From Dyella terrae (lineage in GTDB: Bacteria; Pseudomonadota; Gammaproteobacteria; Xanthomonadales; Rhodanobacteraceae), in contig NZ_SIZZ01000002.1 of the NCBI RefSeq assembly GCF_004322705.1, positions 186,001 to 250,000 of the forward strand: DNA of 64,000 nt, written 5' to 3'. The notes beneath the pieces were generated by a model that had not been told where the DNA came from, did not search any database, and saw only the letters and a program-made list of their open reading frames with translations. Shown piece by piece: positions 9,137 to 17,328 of the stretch. Within the stretch, counting starts at the first letter, position 1; each line of letters starts with the position of its first letter. The translations under genes and the position numbers were made by a program.

Positions 9137-9363
9137 TGGACGGCATCCTTTCCAATCAGATCCGCACGCTGCGTTTTCATCACGGTGAGATGTCACAGAG
9201 CGAGTTGGGCCAGCGCATTGGCGTGACGCGTCAGACGATCGCGGCGATCGAGGCAGGCAAGTACTCGCCGTCGCTTGAAGCCGCGTTCCGTATTGCCGAA
9301 GTATTTGGCGTGTCGTTGAGCGACGTGTTTCAGTGGGAGAGGGCAGGCAGCGGGGCCGGATGA
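9136..9363 (+). CDS. XRE-family (Cro/CI-type) transcriptional regulator, 75 aa
   Basis: A compact DNA-binding protein. The helix-turn-helix spans about residues 19-40, with the SQSELGQRIGVTRQTIAAIE core, and is followed by SPSLEAAFRIAEVFGVSLSDVFQW. It resembles the short XRE proteins (YozG/YgzD-like) that consist of the HTH domain alone. The true start is the ATG overlapping the stop of the upstream membrane protein gene. Likely an autorepressor acting on the promoter at 8655-8683 (inference). Confidence 0.9.
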   Translation: MDGILSNQIRTLRFHHGEMSQSELGQRIGVTRQTIAAIEAGKYSPSLEAAFRIAEVFGVSLSDVFQWERAGSGAG

Positions 9364-9418
9364 CAGTTCTGCCTTGAGGGGCGCGATGGATGCCGGTGCT
9401 CGCGGTAGGATGCGCCCC

Positions 9419-9952
9419 ATGCGCCTCCTCTTTCCCAGCCTTCTTTCCGACGCCGACTGGGGTCATCTCGCGCCGGCCGTGCAGCAACTCCATGGCACGC
9501 CACAAAGCCTGCGCGCGACGGGCACGGCCGATGTCGAAGGCAGCACCGCGTGGCATGCGCGTCTGTTGCGCCGCATCCTTGGGTTGCCCGAGCCCGGCCA
9601 GGACCAGCCGATCACCTTCATCATTGATCGCCAGGCCGGCAGTGAAACCTGGACGCGCGGCTTCGAGCGCGGCCAGATGCAATCCACGCTGATGCGAGGG
9701 CCGGAGGGTTTATTGCTCGAGCGACTCGGCCCGGTGACGTTGCGCTTTCGCCTCCGGTGCGACGGCGACGGTATCGACTGGCAGCTGCTGGGTGCCCGCC
9801 TTCTTGGCATGCCGCTGCCGCGATTTTTACTCGGCGAGGTGTATTCGCGCAGCGGCGCGAAAGACGGTCGCTATTATTTTCATATTGATGCACGGCCGCC
9901 CTGGTTTGGACGTCTGATTGCGTATCGGGGCTGGCTGGAGATCGCGCCGTGA
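9419..9952 (+). CDS. DUF4166-like protein
   Basis: A 177-residue soluble protein with MRLLFPSLLSDADWGHLAPAV at the N-terminus and ADVEGSTAWHARLLRRILGLP further on, as in DUF4166 domains, which are often fused to or encoded beside saccharopine-dehydrogenase-like proteins. The ATG at 9419 is preferred because the domain starts there. Starts at 9386 or 9410 remain possible. Its stop overlaps the DCC gene start (GTGA). The function is unknown. Confidence 0.75.
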   Translation: MRLLFPSLLSDADWGHLAPAVQQLHGTPQSLRATGTADVEGSTAWHARLLRRILGLPEPGQDQPITFIIDRQAGSETWTRGFERGQMQSTLMRGPEGLLLERLGPVTLRFRLRCDGDGIDWQLLGARLLGMPLPRFLLGEVYSRSGAKDGRYYFHIDARPPWFGRLIAYRGWLEIAP

Positions 9953-10359
9953 GGTCATCCGACAAACCCGTCATCGTGTTCGACGGCGTCTGCGTCCTGT
10001 GCAATCGATGGACGAGTTTCATTGTCCGCCACGACCGCGAAGGTCGGTTTCGCCTGGCCGCCATGCAGGGCGTACAAGGTCGCGCGATGCTGGAAGCGCA
10101 CGGATTGGATGCCCTGTCGCCGCGTTCGTTCCTGCTGGTGCAGGACGGTGTCGGTTACCAGGATACGGACGCCATCGTGCGCGTGCTGCGCCAGCTGGGT
10201 GGGCCGTGGAGCATCGCAAGCGGGGCTCTGCGCCTGACGCCGCGGTCCCTGCGCGATGCCATCTATCGATGGATTGCCCGCCATCGCTATCGCCTCTTCG
10301 GCAAGCGTGACGTGTGCTACCTGCCCGACCCCGGGCAGGCGTGGCGATTCATCGACTGA
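9949..10359 (+). CDS. DCC-family thiol-disulfide oxidoreductase (DUF393)
   Basis: A 136-residue thioredoxin-fold protein. The signature FDGVCVLCNRW near residues 10-20 contains the redox CxxC and the preceding Asp typical of the DCC family. The C-terminal region has RYRLFGKRDVCYLPDP with another conserved Cys. It starts with GTG, preceded by a GGAG at 8 bases and overlapping the DUF4166 stop codon. It converges with, and overlaps by 11 bases, the saccharopine-dehydrogenase-like gene. A cytosolic redox protein of undefined substrate. Confidence 0.9.
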   Translation: MRSSDKPVIVFDGVCVLCNRWTSFIVRHDREGRFRLAAMQGVQGRAMLEAHGLDALSPRSFLLVQDGVGYQDTDAIVRVLRQLGGPWSIASGALRLTPRSLRDAIYRWIARHRYRLFGKRDVCYLPDPGQAWRFID

Positions 10360-11470
10360 CGGTCAGGTCCTCAACGCCGGATTTCAGGGCGAAGCCTTTG
10401 AAGTCCGACACGATGTCATCGAGCGACATCAGGCCCATGCAGGGCATCGCGCCCGTTTCGGCGACCTGGCCATCGGCCATCCGGCGCGCAAGCACGACCA
10501 GTGGCGTGATCGGTACCTGCGGGCCGTCTCCGGCATCGGCATCGAGCCACCAGCGCAGGGTCAGTGGCGCGCCATCCGTCCCCGTGCCACGCATCTCCAC
10601 CACCATGCCGCCAACGTCCGAGCCGAAAGACAGGAACCACTCGCTCATGCGCCGCAGGCGTGCCGCGTGGTTTGCCAGGTTGTCGATCAAGCCGAAGCGA
10701 ACGAGCCATGCCATCAGCCAGGTCGCGCCTTGCAGGAAAGTCAGTTCCAGGCCGGCGCGGAACACGACCGTGCGGACGCCGCGGTAGCGTTCGGGGAACA
10801 GGTCCAGGTCAGGCACGTCACAGGCGCCGGTCCAGCGGCGGCCGAATCGAAAGGCCTGCCATCGGCTGTCCATCCAGCCGTGCACCTGCTGCCAGCGTCC
10901 GTCGCGCCATGCGCGGATGGGTTTGCCGCAGTAGCCAAGAATCGCGGCCACGGTGGCGTCGCCGCGCGGCGTGCGATTGCCGGGATTGATGGCGTGCTCG
11001 ATGGTCTGAAGTTCGGCGAAGCGCGGAAGGAAGGTGTCGACCACGGCAGCGCTCAGGGCGGGCACGCTCGATGCGCCTGACACGATGAGGCAGCCAGCAT
11101 CGCGCGCGCGTCGGTCCAGCGCGGTGATCCCGTTGACGAACTGGCGCGCGTCCGCCAGGTCGATGTAATGGCTGCCGCAAGCGATGCAGGCGTCGGCGAC
11201 GTCGTAATCCTGGCCCTGGAAAGGTCCCGCTGCGTGGATCACCAGCTGCGGGTGAAGCGCGGCCAGTGCGTCGGCAAATGCAGGCGTGCCAATGTCCAGC
11301 TTTGCGACGTCGATCAATGGATCGCCCAGCTCATCGCGAAGCGCTTCCAGTGCCGGCAGGCGTCTTCCGGCAAGCACCAGTTTGAATCGTGGGTCATGCG
11401 CCAGCCGGCGCACCGCGCGCGAGCCGAAGACGCCGGTTGCTCCCAGTACGACCACGCGCATGCCAGCCAT
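10349..11470 (-). CDS. Saccharopine dehydrogenase-like NAD(P)-binding protein
   Basis: A 373-residue protein beginning MRVVVLGATGVFGSRAVRRLA, a Rossmann dinucleotide-binding motif. It continues with VIHAAGPFQGQDYDVADACI and YIDLADARQFV, typical of the saccharopine dehydrogenase NADP-binding family. The start at 11470 has an AGGGA element upstream; 11461 is an alternative. It is convergent with the DUF4166-DCC pair. DUF4166 domains are elsewhere linked to this family, so the three genes probably serve one process, whose substrate is unknown. Confidence 0.85.
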   Translation of the reverse strand: MAGMRVVVLGATGVFGSRAVRRLAHDPRFKLVLAGRRLPALEALRDELGDPLIDVAKLDIGTPAFADALAALHPQLVIHAAGPFQGQDYDVADACIACGSHYIDLADARQFVNGITALDRRARDAGCLIVSGASSVPALSAAVVDTFLPRFAELQTIEHAINPGNRTPRGDATVAAILGYCGKPIRAWRDGRWQQVHGWMDSRWQAFRFGRRWTGACDVPDLDLFPERYRGVRTVVFRAGLELTFLQGATWLMAWLVRFGLIDNLANHAARLRRMSEWFLSFGSDVGGMVVEMRGTGTDGAPLTLRWWLDADAGDGPQVPITPLVVLARRMADGQVAETGAMPCMGLMSLDDIVSDFKGFALKSGVEDLTVSR

Positions 11471-11582
11471 TCCCTGTCCCTTGTTCCCTTGCGCGACGCG
11501 CAGGCGGCATGGTGCTGAAGTTGGCTGGGTTAGGGAAGGGCTTCGAGGCAACCGACGCATGTGAAGCAAAAACCGGCGAAAC

Positions 11583-11611
11583 AAAAAACCCGCCACGAGG
11601 GCGGGTTTTTT
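11583..11611. terminator. Bidirectional Rho-independent terminator
   Basis: AAAAAACCCGCC and GGCGGGTTTTTT flank a 5-base loop, giving a hairpin with A and T tracts on both sides. It lies between the 3' end of rpmG and the 5' side of the dehydrogenase gene, so it terminates rpmBG transcription leftwards. Confidence 0.85.
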
Positions 11612-11630
11612 GTTGAGGCATTCAAGACTG

Positions 11631-11652
11631 GATCCCTGCTTTCGCAGGGATG
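11631..11652. repeat. REP-like hairpin
   Basis: ATCCCTGC-TTTC-GCAGGGAT is an 8-bp stem followed by GACC, between rpmG and its terminator. It has the look of the common proteobacterial repeat built around GGATCCC-GC-TTTC-GC-GGGATGA. It may contribute to the 3' end of the rpmBG transcript. Confidence 0.5.
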
Positions 11653-11668
11653 ACCTACCGGAGGCAGG

Positions 11669-11836
11669 TCACTTGATCTTGCCTTCCTTGTAGATCACGT
11701 GCTTGCGAACGACCGGATCGTACTTCTTGAACTCGAACTTTTCCGGGGTGTTCTTCTTGTTCTTCTGCGTGGTGTAGAAGTGGCCGGTACCGGCCGACGA
11801 GATCAGACGAATCTTGTCTTGCTTGCTATTAGCCAT
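11669..11836 (-). CDS. rpmG: 50S ribosomal protein L33
   Basis: A 55-residue ribosomal protein that translates as [20 protein letters not shown] and ends [11 protein letters not shown], matching L33 of the gammaproteobacterial cysteine-free type, which lacks zinc-binding cysteines. The ATG follows an AGGA about 9 bases upstream. It lies 10 bases downstream of rpmB, the usual order, and is followed by a hairpin and a bidirectional terminator. Component of the large ribosomal subunit. Confidence 0.97.
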   Translation of the reverse strand: MANSKQDKIRLISSAGTGHFYTTQKNKKNTPEKFEFKKYDPVVRKHVIYKEGKIK

Positions 11837-11846
11837 GGCTCAATCC

Positions 11847-12083
11847 TCAGACCTTCTCGCCGCGGGCACGCAGGTCGGCAATCACGGCCTCGATGCCCTT
11901 CTTGTCGATCGTGCGCAGCGCCTGGCTGGAGACGCGCAGTTTGACCCAGCGGTTTTCGCTGGCGACCCAGAAGCGACGCTCATGCAGGTTAGGCAACCAG
12001 CGGCGACGGGTCTTGTTGTTGGCATGCGAGACGTTGTTACCAGTCTGCACACCCTTTCCGGTGACTTGGCATACACGGGCCAT
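11847..12083 (-). CDS. rpmB: 50S ribosomal protein L28
   Basis: A 78-residue ribosomal protein beginning [20 protein letters not shown] with the conserved [11 protein letters not shown] and [16 protein letters not shown]. The start at 12083 is fixed by a perfect GGAGG five bases upstream. Longer in-frame extensions run through the untranslated leader. It is the first gene of rpmB-rpmG. The leader contains a perfect 7-bp hairpin at 12214-12231. Confidence 0.98.
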   Translation of the reverse strand: MARVCQVTGKGVQTGNNVSHANNKTRRRWLPNLHERRFWVASENRWVKLRVSSQALRTIDKKGIEAVIADLRARGEKV

Positions 12084-12213
12084 GATGACCTCCGTAATTG
12101 GGTTTACCGCCCGTTGGCCAGGGCGACAGCGGCCCAGCGACGCAGTGCGCCACGCGATGCTGGAAGGTGAAGCTTTCGGGGTCTGCCGTAAGGGCCGCAT
12201 CGCGTTGCGGACG

Positions 12214-12231
12214 GACCCGGAGAACCGGGTC
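12214..12231 (-). promoter_or_regulatory. Leader hairpin upstream of rpmB
   Basis: GACCCGG-N4-CCGGGTC is a perfect 7-bp stem with a 4-base loop (TTCT on the minus strand) in the untranslated region about 130 bases before rpmB. A role in ribosomal protein autoregulation is possible but not shown. Confidence 0.4.
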
Positions 12232-12323
12232 GGCATGGCCGAGCCGCGTATTCTCCCAGAAAATGTAGCGGTGACGCAACTTTAGGGCGGAAGGCCGCCC
12301 CTGGGGGGGCGGTGAACGGAGGA

Positions 12324-12420
12324 GTCGCCCGCGTTGCGGGCTGTAAACGGGGAAAAAGCCAGGATCCCCGGAGTTTCCCGCTTTTACCGTTCACTGTTTA
12401 CAGCGAGCGTAGCGAGTGAC
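12324..12420. repeat. Heptamer palindrome, copy E1
   Basis: The left arm is a GCCCGC-GTT-GCGGGC hairpin followed by CTG and heptamers TAAACGG GGAAAAA. The right arm, read on the minus strand, is an imperfect CTCGC hairpin followed by CTG and TAAACAG TGAACGG TAAAAGC. The arms point at each other around a 20-base centre. It belongs to the same family as the elements near 33.7, 52.4, 56.4 and 63.9 kb. Confidence 0.85.
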
Positions 12421-12519
12421 CCCACAGCGCCCCATTTAGGGGCGCGACTTCCCCCGTCGTTCTATGGAACAATCAACCCCTTTGCTGTTTCCGCACTTAC
12501 GCTCAAGAGGATTTCCCAA

Positions 12520-13011
12520 ATGGCAGACGTCACCGCCAATGGCCAGGGCAACCAGCCGCAGCTGGTCCTGCAGAAGATCTATGTGAAGGACGTCTCGTAC
12601 GAGGCTCCCAATGCCCCGCAGATCTTCCAGGAGATTGGCGAGACCGACCAGCAGCCGCAGGTACAGCTGAACCTGGGCCAGAAGGCCACGGACCTCGGCA
12701 ACGACATGTACGAAGTGGTGCTGAGCCTGACGCTCACCTGCACCCTCGGCGAGCGCACCGCCTACCTGGCCGAAGTGCAGCAGGCCGGCGTGTTTGGCGT
12801 CAGCGGCTTCGCCGAAGCTGACCTGGCCGGCATCATCGGCAGCTACTGCCCGAATCTCCTGTTCCCGTACGCGCGCCAGGTGATCTCCTCGCTCGTGCTG
12901 GAAGGTGGTTTCCCGCCGTTCCTGCTGCAGCCGATCAACTTCGACGCCCTGTATGCCGAGCAGCAGCGCCGCATGACGGGCGGTGACGAAACCCCGGTGC
13001 TCAACAGCTGA
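12520..13011 (+). CDS. secB: Protein-export chaperone SecB
   Basis: A 163-residue cytosolic tetrameric chaperone that holds preproteins unfolded and delivers them to SecA. Conserved segments are IYVKDVSYEAPNAPQIF, YEVVLSLTLTC, and the C-terminal PYARQVISSLVLEGGFPPFLLQPINFDALY. ATG 12520 is preceded by AGAGGA; longer frames read through the E1 palindrome and are not used. gpsA follows after 9 bases, the usual gammaproteobacterial pairing. It fits with the type II secretion operon in the same window, whose substrates need Sec export. Confidence 0.98.
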   Translation: MADVTANGQGNQPQLVLQKIYVKDVSYEAPNAPQIFQEIGETDQQPQVQLNLGQKATDLGNDMYEVVLSLTLTCTLGERTAYLAEVQQAGVFGVSGFAEADLAGIIGSYCPNLLFPYARQVISSLVLEGGFPPFLLQPINFDALYAEQQRRMTGGDETPVLNS

Positions 13012-13020
13012 GCCCACTCC

Positions 13021-14046
13021 ATGGCTGACATGTCGACCCTGGCCGTCCTTGGTGCCGGCTCGTGGGGCACGGCGCTGGCGGCCCTGGCCGCCCGCAACCG
13101 CGTTCCCACGAAACTTTGGGGCCGTGATGCGGCAGCGCTGGCGACGATGGCGCAGAGCCGTCGCAACTCGCGCTACCTGCCGGATATCGAGCTGCCGGCT
13201 GAACTCGACTATCAGGCCGATCTGGCTGCCGCCGTGCGCGGTGCCGATACGGTCCTGATCGTTGTGCCCAGCCATGCCTTCGCCTCGATGCTGGACGAGA
13301 TCGCTCCGCTCCTGGGCACGGACACCAACATCGCGTGGGCCACCAAGGGCTTCGAGCCCGGTACCGGCCGGTTCCTGCATGAACTGGTGGCTGAGAAGCT
13401 GCCGGGTCGCGCGTGCGCGGTCGTCACCGGTCCGTCGTTCGCAAAGGAAGTGGCCCTGGGCATGCCCAGCGCCGTCACCGTCCATTCGGATGACGAGGCA
13501 TTTGCGCAACAGCTCGCCTCGATGCTTCACGCGCCGAATTTCCGTGCCTACACGGGGTCCGACGTGCTCGGCGCTGAGCTGGGCGGTGCGATGAAAAACG
13601 TGCTGGCCGTCGCTACCGGCGTGGCTGACGGCATGGAGCTGGGCCTCAATGCCCGCGCCGGCCTGATCACGCGAGGCATGAACGAGATGCTGCGCCTGGG
13701 CGTGGCGCTTGGTGCGCGACCGGAAACCCTGATGGGCCTCTCCGGTCTGGGCGACCTCGTACTGACCTGCACGGGCGACCTGTCGCGCAACCGCCGACTG
13801 GGCCTGGCCCTGGGTCGCGGCATTGCCATCGACGACGCCGTGCGCCAGATCGGGCAGGTGGTGGAAAGCGTGGTCACTGCCGACGAAGTCGCGCGCCTTG
13901 CCCACAAGCATGGCCTGGATCTTCCTATCAGCCAGGGTGTGCGCGCCGTCCTGCACGGCGAGGTGACCCCGGTGGAAGGCCTCAAGGCGCTGATGTCGCG
14001 CGAGCAGAAGCCCGAATACCCGCAAGGCCTGTTCGGTCCTTTCTGA
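13021..14046 (+). CDS. gpsA: Glycerol-3-phosphate dehydrogenase [NAD(P)+]
   Basis: Reduces dihydroxyacetone phosphate to sn-glycerol 3-phosphate for phospholipid synthesis. The N-terminal Rossmann motif is [17 protein letters not shown]. The [15 protein letters not shown] stretch and the helix [20 protein letters not shown] with the catalytic lysine are present, followed by [22 protein letters not shown]. The 341-residue length is typical. The ATG at 13021 and a second at 13030 are both possible. Translation probably depends on coupling with secB, as no strong ribosome binding site is seen. Confidence 0.97.
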   Translation: MADMSTLAVLGAGSWGTALAALAARNRVPTKLWGRDAAALATMAQSRRNSRYLPDIELPAELDYQADLAAAVRGADTVLIVVPSHAFASMLDEIAPLLGTDTNIAWATKGFEPGTGRFLHELVAEKLPGRACAVVTGPSFAKEVALGMPSAVTVHSDDEAFAQQLASMLHAPNFRAYTGSDVLGAELGGAMKNVLAVATGVADGMELGLNARAGLITRGMNEMLRLGVALGARPETLMGLSGLGDLVLTCTGDLSRNRRLGLALGRGIAIDDAVRQIGQVVESVVTADEVARLAHKHGLDLPISQGVRAVLHGEVTPVEGLKALMSREQKPEYPQGLFGPF

Positions 14047-14062
14047 ATCCGATGAACGCAGC

Positions 14063-14088
14063 GGGCGCGTCGCGAGAGCGACGCGCCC
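14063..14088 (+). terminator. Hairpin terminator after gpsA
   Basis: GGGCGCGTCGC and GCGACGCGCCC form an 11-bp perfect stem with a GAGA tetraloop 17 bases after the gpsA stop. The following GTCTGTT is only weakly U-rich. Confidence 0.7.
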
Positions 14089-14245
14089 GTCTGTTCGCGC
14101 CTTCGTCAGGCTCGCCCCATCCTGAGACGCCGCGCGCCCGCACAAACTGAATCGCACTAAGAAAAAAACCTAGGCGAGGCTTGCCCATCCGGGCATTGGT
14201 CTTGCTAATCTCGGTCTTTTGATCGCCCCATCGGACCGCACGCGC

Positions 14246-17200
14246 ATGCAGCAACCGGACGACAAACAGTTGGGCGAAACCACGGCGTCGTCGGGTGACG
14301 ACCCGGGCGAGACCTTGCCGCCGGTCTGGCGCAAACTGCTGGCCGAAAGCGCGCAAGCGCATTCGCACGAACGCAGCGTGCTGGGCTTCTTCTTCGATGT
14401 CGTTCCCGAAGAGGGCCAGCCTTACGGTCGTCTGGACGTCGCGCCCGTCTTGCTCGTCATCGGCGACCAGGGCCGCTATACGCGACCGGCACCGCTCGAC
14501 AGTCGCCATCTCACGCAGCAGCCGCTCGAACCGCACGAACAGCGCCTGGCCGCCACCGTGCTGGGCCTTCCGCAAACCGTGCGCAAGACGCGCAACTATG
14601 CGCGCCTGTCCGGCCATGTCGGCGACACCTTGCTGGCGGAAATCCTCGATACCGCGCCGTGCTTCCTCGGTGGCCTCGCCGGCCTGCGCCTGTCGCGCGG
14701 ACGCTCGCATCAGCTGAACTGGCACTGGCACCTGGAGAAGGACGGCAGCCAGCGCCTGTTGCCGTCACTGCCCGTCAATCACCGCCTGCTGCGCATTGAT
14801 GCGTTGTGGTTCCTGGATGCCGAGCGCGCCGAGCTTGGCCATCTCGAGGCGGCGCCTGAAGAAACCCACTGGCTGGACCTGCCCGCGCTCAAGCACGAAG
14901 ACAGTCGCCATTTGCGCGATGCCCTGCCGGCCAGTCGCCTCTCGCACCGCGTGCCGCTGCCGCAGGTGTTCGACGCATTGCAGCGCGCGGAGCTGACACC
15001 CAAGCCCGTCCTCACCCTGCACGCCCTCACGCGCCACGCCCGCCTCGCCGCTGGCACGCCGCCGCTGGCGTATGCGCGCCTGGCCTTCGACTACGCGGGT
15101 GAACGCCTGCCCGGTCGAGGCGGCGAACCCCTGGTGCGACGCGTGCGCAACGGTGCGCTGGTCGAAATCACCCGCCGTCGCGCCGAAGAACTCACGGCGA
15201 TGGAGCAGCTCGAACGCGCCGGCCTCACGCCGGGCGTCGACACCGAGGGCTTGCCCTGGGACCTGGCCGACACCTTGCCCGAGGATGCGTGGCTGTTCCC
15301 CGGCAAGGGCTACGCCGGTGCGCTGGAAGTGAACACCCCGGCGCGATGGCTGGCGCTGCGACCGAAACTGGAAGTGGAAGGTTTCCAGCTCGACTACGCG
15401 CCCAGCTTCCCCTTCGAAGTGCTGGAGGGTCCCGTGCGTTGGTACGGCAACGCGGTGGAAGACACCGACGACCATGCCTTCGACCTGGAAATCGGCATCG
15501 AACTGGAAGGCAAGCGCCACAACCTGCTGCCCGCCGTGGCGCAGGCCCTGGCCGAGCACCAGCTCAACCTCAGCCCCACGCCGAACGAGCCCGAGGATGC
15601 CGTGTGGTACGCCCCGGTCGACGAACGTCGCCGCGTGCCCGTGCGCCTGAAAGAACTGCGCGGCCTGCTGGCGCCGCTAGCCGAATACCTCGAACGACCG
15701 CGCAAAAAACTCCACCTGCCGCGCGTCCAGGCCGGCCGCCTCGAAGAAATCGTCGAAGCACTGCCCGCCGGTGGTGCGCTCGAAGCGCCCGAGCAACTGC
15801 GCGGCTTTACCGCGCGCCTGCGCGATGCCGCCGAGCGTGCCAGTGACGCTGTGCCGGAAGGTCTCACCGTCGAACTGCGCCCCTACCAGCGCGAAGGCCT
15901 GCGCTGGCTCAATGCGCTGGCCGAGGCGGGTGTCGGCGGCGTGCTGGCCGACGACATGGGCTTGGGCAAAACACTGCAGTTGATCACCCATCTGCTGGCG
16001 CTCAAGCAGCGTGGGGCGCTGGCGCGGCCGGCGCTGATCGTGGTGCCGACCAGCTTGATTCCGAACTGGCTTTCCGAAGTCGCGCGCTTTGCGCCATCGC
16101 TGAAAGTACTTGCCCTGCACGGCCCGCAGCGTGGCGGCGACTTCTCGCAGCTGGGCGCGCAGGACATCGTGCTGACCAGCTACGCGCTGATTCCCCGTGA
16201 CGTGGTGACGCTGCGCAAACAGGCGTTTTCACTCATCGTGCTCGACGAAGCGCAGCAGGTGAAGAACCCACGCACCCAGGCGCGTCGCGCCGTGCTGAGC
16301 CTGCGCGCGCCGCGCTGCATCTGCCTCACCGGCACGCCGCTGGAAAACCACCTGGGTGAACTGTGGTCGCAGGTCGATCTGGCCGTGCCGGGTTTGCTCG
16401 GTGATGAAGGCGCGTTCCGTCGTCACTATCGCGTGCCGATCGAAAAGCAGCACGACACTGACGTGCAGGATCGCCTCAACCGCCGCCTCGCGCCGTTCAT
16501 CCTGCGCCGCACGAAAGCCCAGGTGGCTTCCGAACTGCCGCCCAAGACCGAGATCACACGGCGCGTGGTGCTCGAAGGCAAGCAGCGCGAACTGTACGAA
16601 GGCCTGCGCCTGTCGCTCGCCGAAGAGCTGCGCGAGGTCATCGCGCAGCGCGGCATCGCCCATAGCGGCATCGTGGTGCTGGATGCGTTGCTCAAGCTGC
16701 GTCAGGTTTGCTGCGATCCACGCCTCGTGAAGCTCGAGGCAGCGCGCGGCGTGCGCGAATCGGCCAAGTTCGAACTGCTGATGGACATGCTGCCTGCGCT
16801 GCTCGCCGAGGGGCGCAAGGTGCTGCTGTTCTCGCAGTTCACCGAAATGCTCAAGCTGATTGCGCACGAGCTCGATCGCCGCCGCATCAGTTACGTCACG
16901 CTGACCGGCGAAACCCGGGACCGTGCCGAACCTGTGCGCCAGTTCCAGGAAGGCGACGTGCCGCTGTTCCTGCTGTCGCTCAAGGCCGGTGGCGTGGGCC
17001 TTAACCTCACTGCCGCCGATACGGTCATCCATTACGACCCGTGGTGGAACCCGGCCGCCGAGGCGCAGGCCAGCGACCGCGCGCATCGCATCGGCCAGGA
17101 CAAGCCGGTGTTCGTTTTCCGCCTGATCACCTCGGGCACGGTCGAAGAGCGCATTGAGGAACTGAAAGCGCGCAAGGCCGAACTCGCCGAAGCCGTCCTC

Positions 17201-17272
17201 GAGGGCGGTGGCACGCGCGAGCGGCTCAGCTTCGACCAGGACGACCTGGATGCGCTGCTGGCGCCGGGTTGA
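14246..17272 (+). CDS. SNF2/RapA-family DEAD-box-like helicase
   Basis: A 1008-residue protein. The first 530 residues are of no family I recognise. The last 470 are a complete SNF2 ATPase: ADDMGLGKTLQ (motif I), VLDEAQQVKN (motif II), LTGTPLENHLGELWS (motif III), LLSLKAGGVGLNLTAAD and YDPWWNPAAEAQASDRAHRIGQ (motifs V and VI). The ATG at 14246 is preferred over an in-frame TTG at 14219. It acts on DNA or nucleoprotein complexes, probably as a translocase. No methylase or nuclease genes typical of defence islands lie next to it, so a housekeeping role is as likely as a defence role. Confidence 0.92.
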   Translation: MQQPDDKQLGETTASSGDDPGETLPPVWRKLLAESAQAHSHERSVLGFFFDVVPEEGQPYGRLDVAPVLLVIGDQGRYTRPAPLDSRHLTQQPLEPHEQRLAATVLGLPQTVRKTRNYARLSGHVGDTLLAEILDTAPCFLGGLAGLRLSRGRSHQLNWHWHLEKDGSQRLLPSLPVNHRLLRIDALWFLDAERAELGHLEAAPEETHWLDLPALKHEDSRHLRDALPASRLSHRVPLPQVFDALQRAELTPKPVLTLHALTRHARLAAGTPPLAYARLAFDYAGERLPGRGGEPLVRRVRNGALVEITRRRAEELTAMEQLERAGLTPGVDTEGLPWDLADTLPEDAWLFPGKGYAGALEVNTPARWLALRPKLEVEGFQLDYAPSFPFEVLEGPVRWYGNAVEDTDDHAFDLEIGIELEGKRHNLLPAVAQALAEHQLNLSPTPNEPEDAVWYAPVDERRRVPVRLKELRGLLAPLAEYLERPRKKLHLPRVQAGRLEEIVEALPAGGALEAPEQLRGFTARLRDAAERASDAVPEGLTVELRPYQREGLRWLNALAEAGVGGVLADDMGLGKTLQLITHLLALKQRGALARPALIVVPTSLIPNWLSEVARFAPSLKVLALHGPQRGGDFSQLGAQDIVLTSYALIPRDVVTLRKQAFSLIVLDEAQQVKNPRTQARRAVLSLRAPRCICLTGTPLENHLGELWSQVDLAVPGLLGDEGAFRRHYRVPIEKQHDTDVQDRLNRRLAPFILRRTKAQVASELPPKTEITRRVVLEGKQRELYEGLRLSLAEELREVIAQRGIAHSGIVVLDALLKLRQVCCDPRLVKLEAARGVRESAKFELLMDMLPALLAEGRKVLLFSQFTEMLKLIAHELDRRRISYVTLTGETRDRAEPVRQFQEGDVPLFLLSLKAGGVGLNLTAADTVIHYDPWWNPAAEAQASDRAHRIGQDKPVFVFRLITSGTVEERIEELKARKAELAEAVLEGGGTRERLSFDQDDLDALLAPG

Positions 17273-17328
17273 GGCCACGGGGCAGCGTGGTCGCGAGATC
17301 GCCTTCCACACGCCACTGGGACAAGCGC

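Larger units (their letters stand above)
12084..12519. other. Divergent intergenic region rpmB/secB
   Basis: This 436-base gap has no gene that I can support. On the rpmB side it holds a leader hairpin (12214-12231) and a poor promoter candidate around 12250-12280 (TTGCGT on the minus strand with AGAATA downstream). In the middle it holds a heptamer palindrome (12324-12420). The last 100 bases carry the secB leader with an AGAGGA ribosome binding site. Confidence 0.6.

Noticed and set aside
12334-12519. N-terminal extension of SecB through the E1 palindrome
   Set aside because: SecB homologues start near the ATG at 12520, which has its own ribosome binding site; the extension encodes repeat sequence.
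12436-14157. 573-codon open frame on the minus strand opposite secB and gpsA
   Set aside because: Both genes on the plus strand are certain; this frame shows no domain and its composition is that of a shadow.
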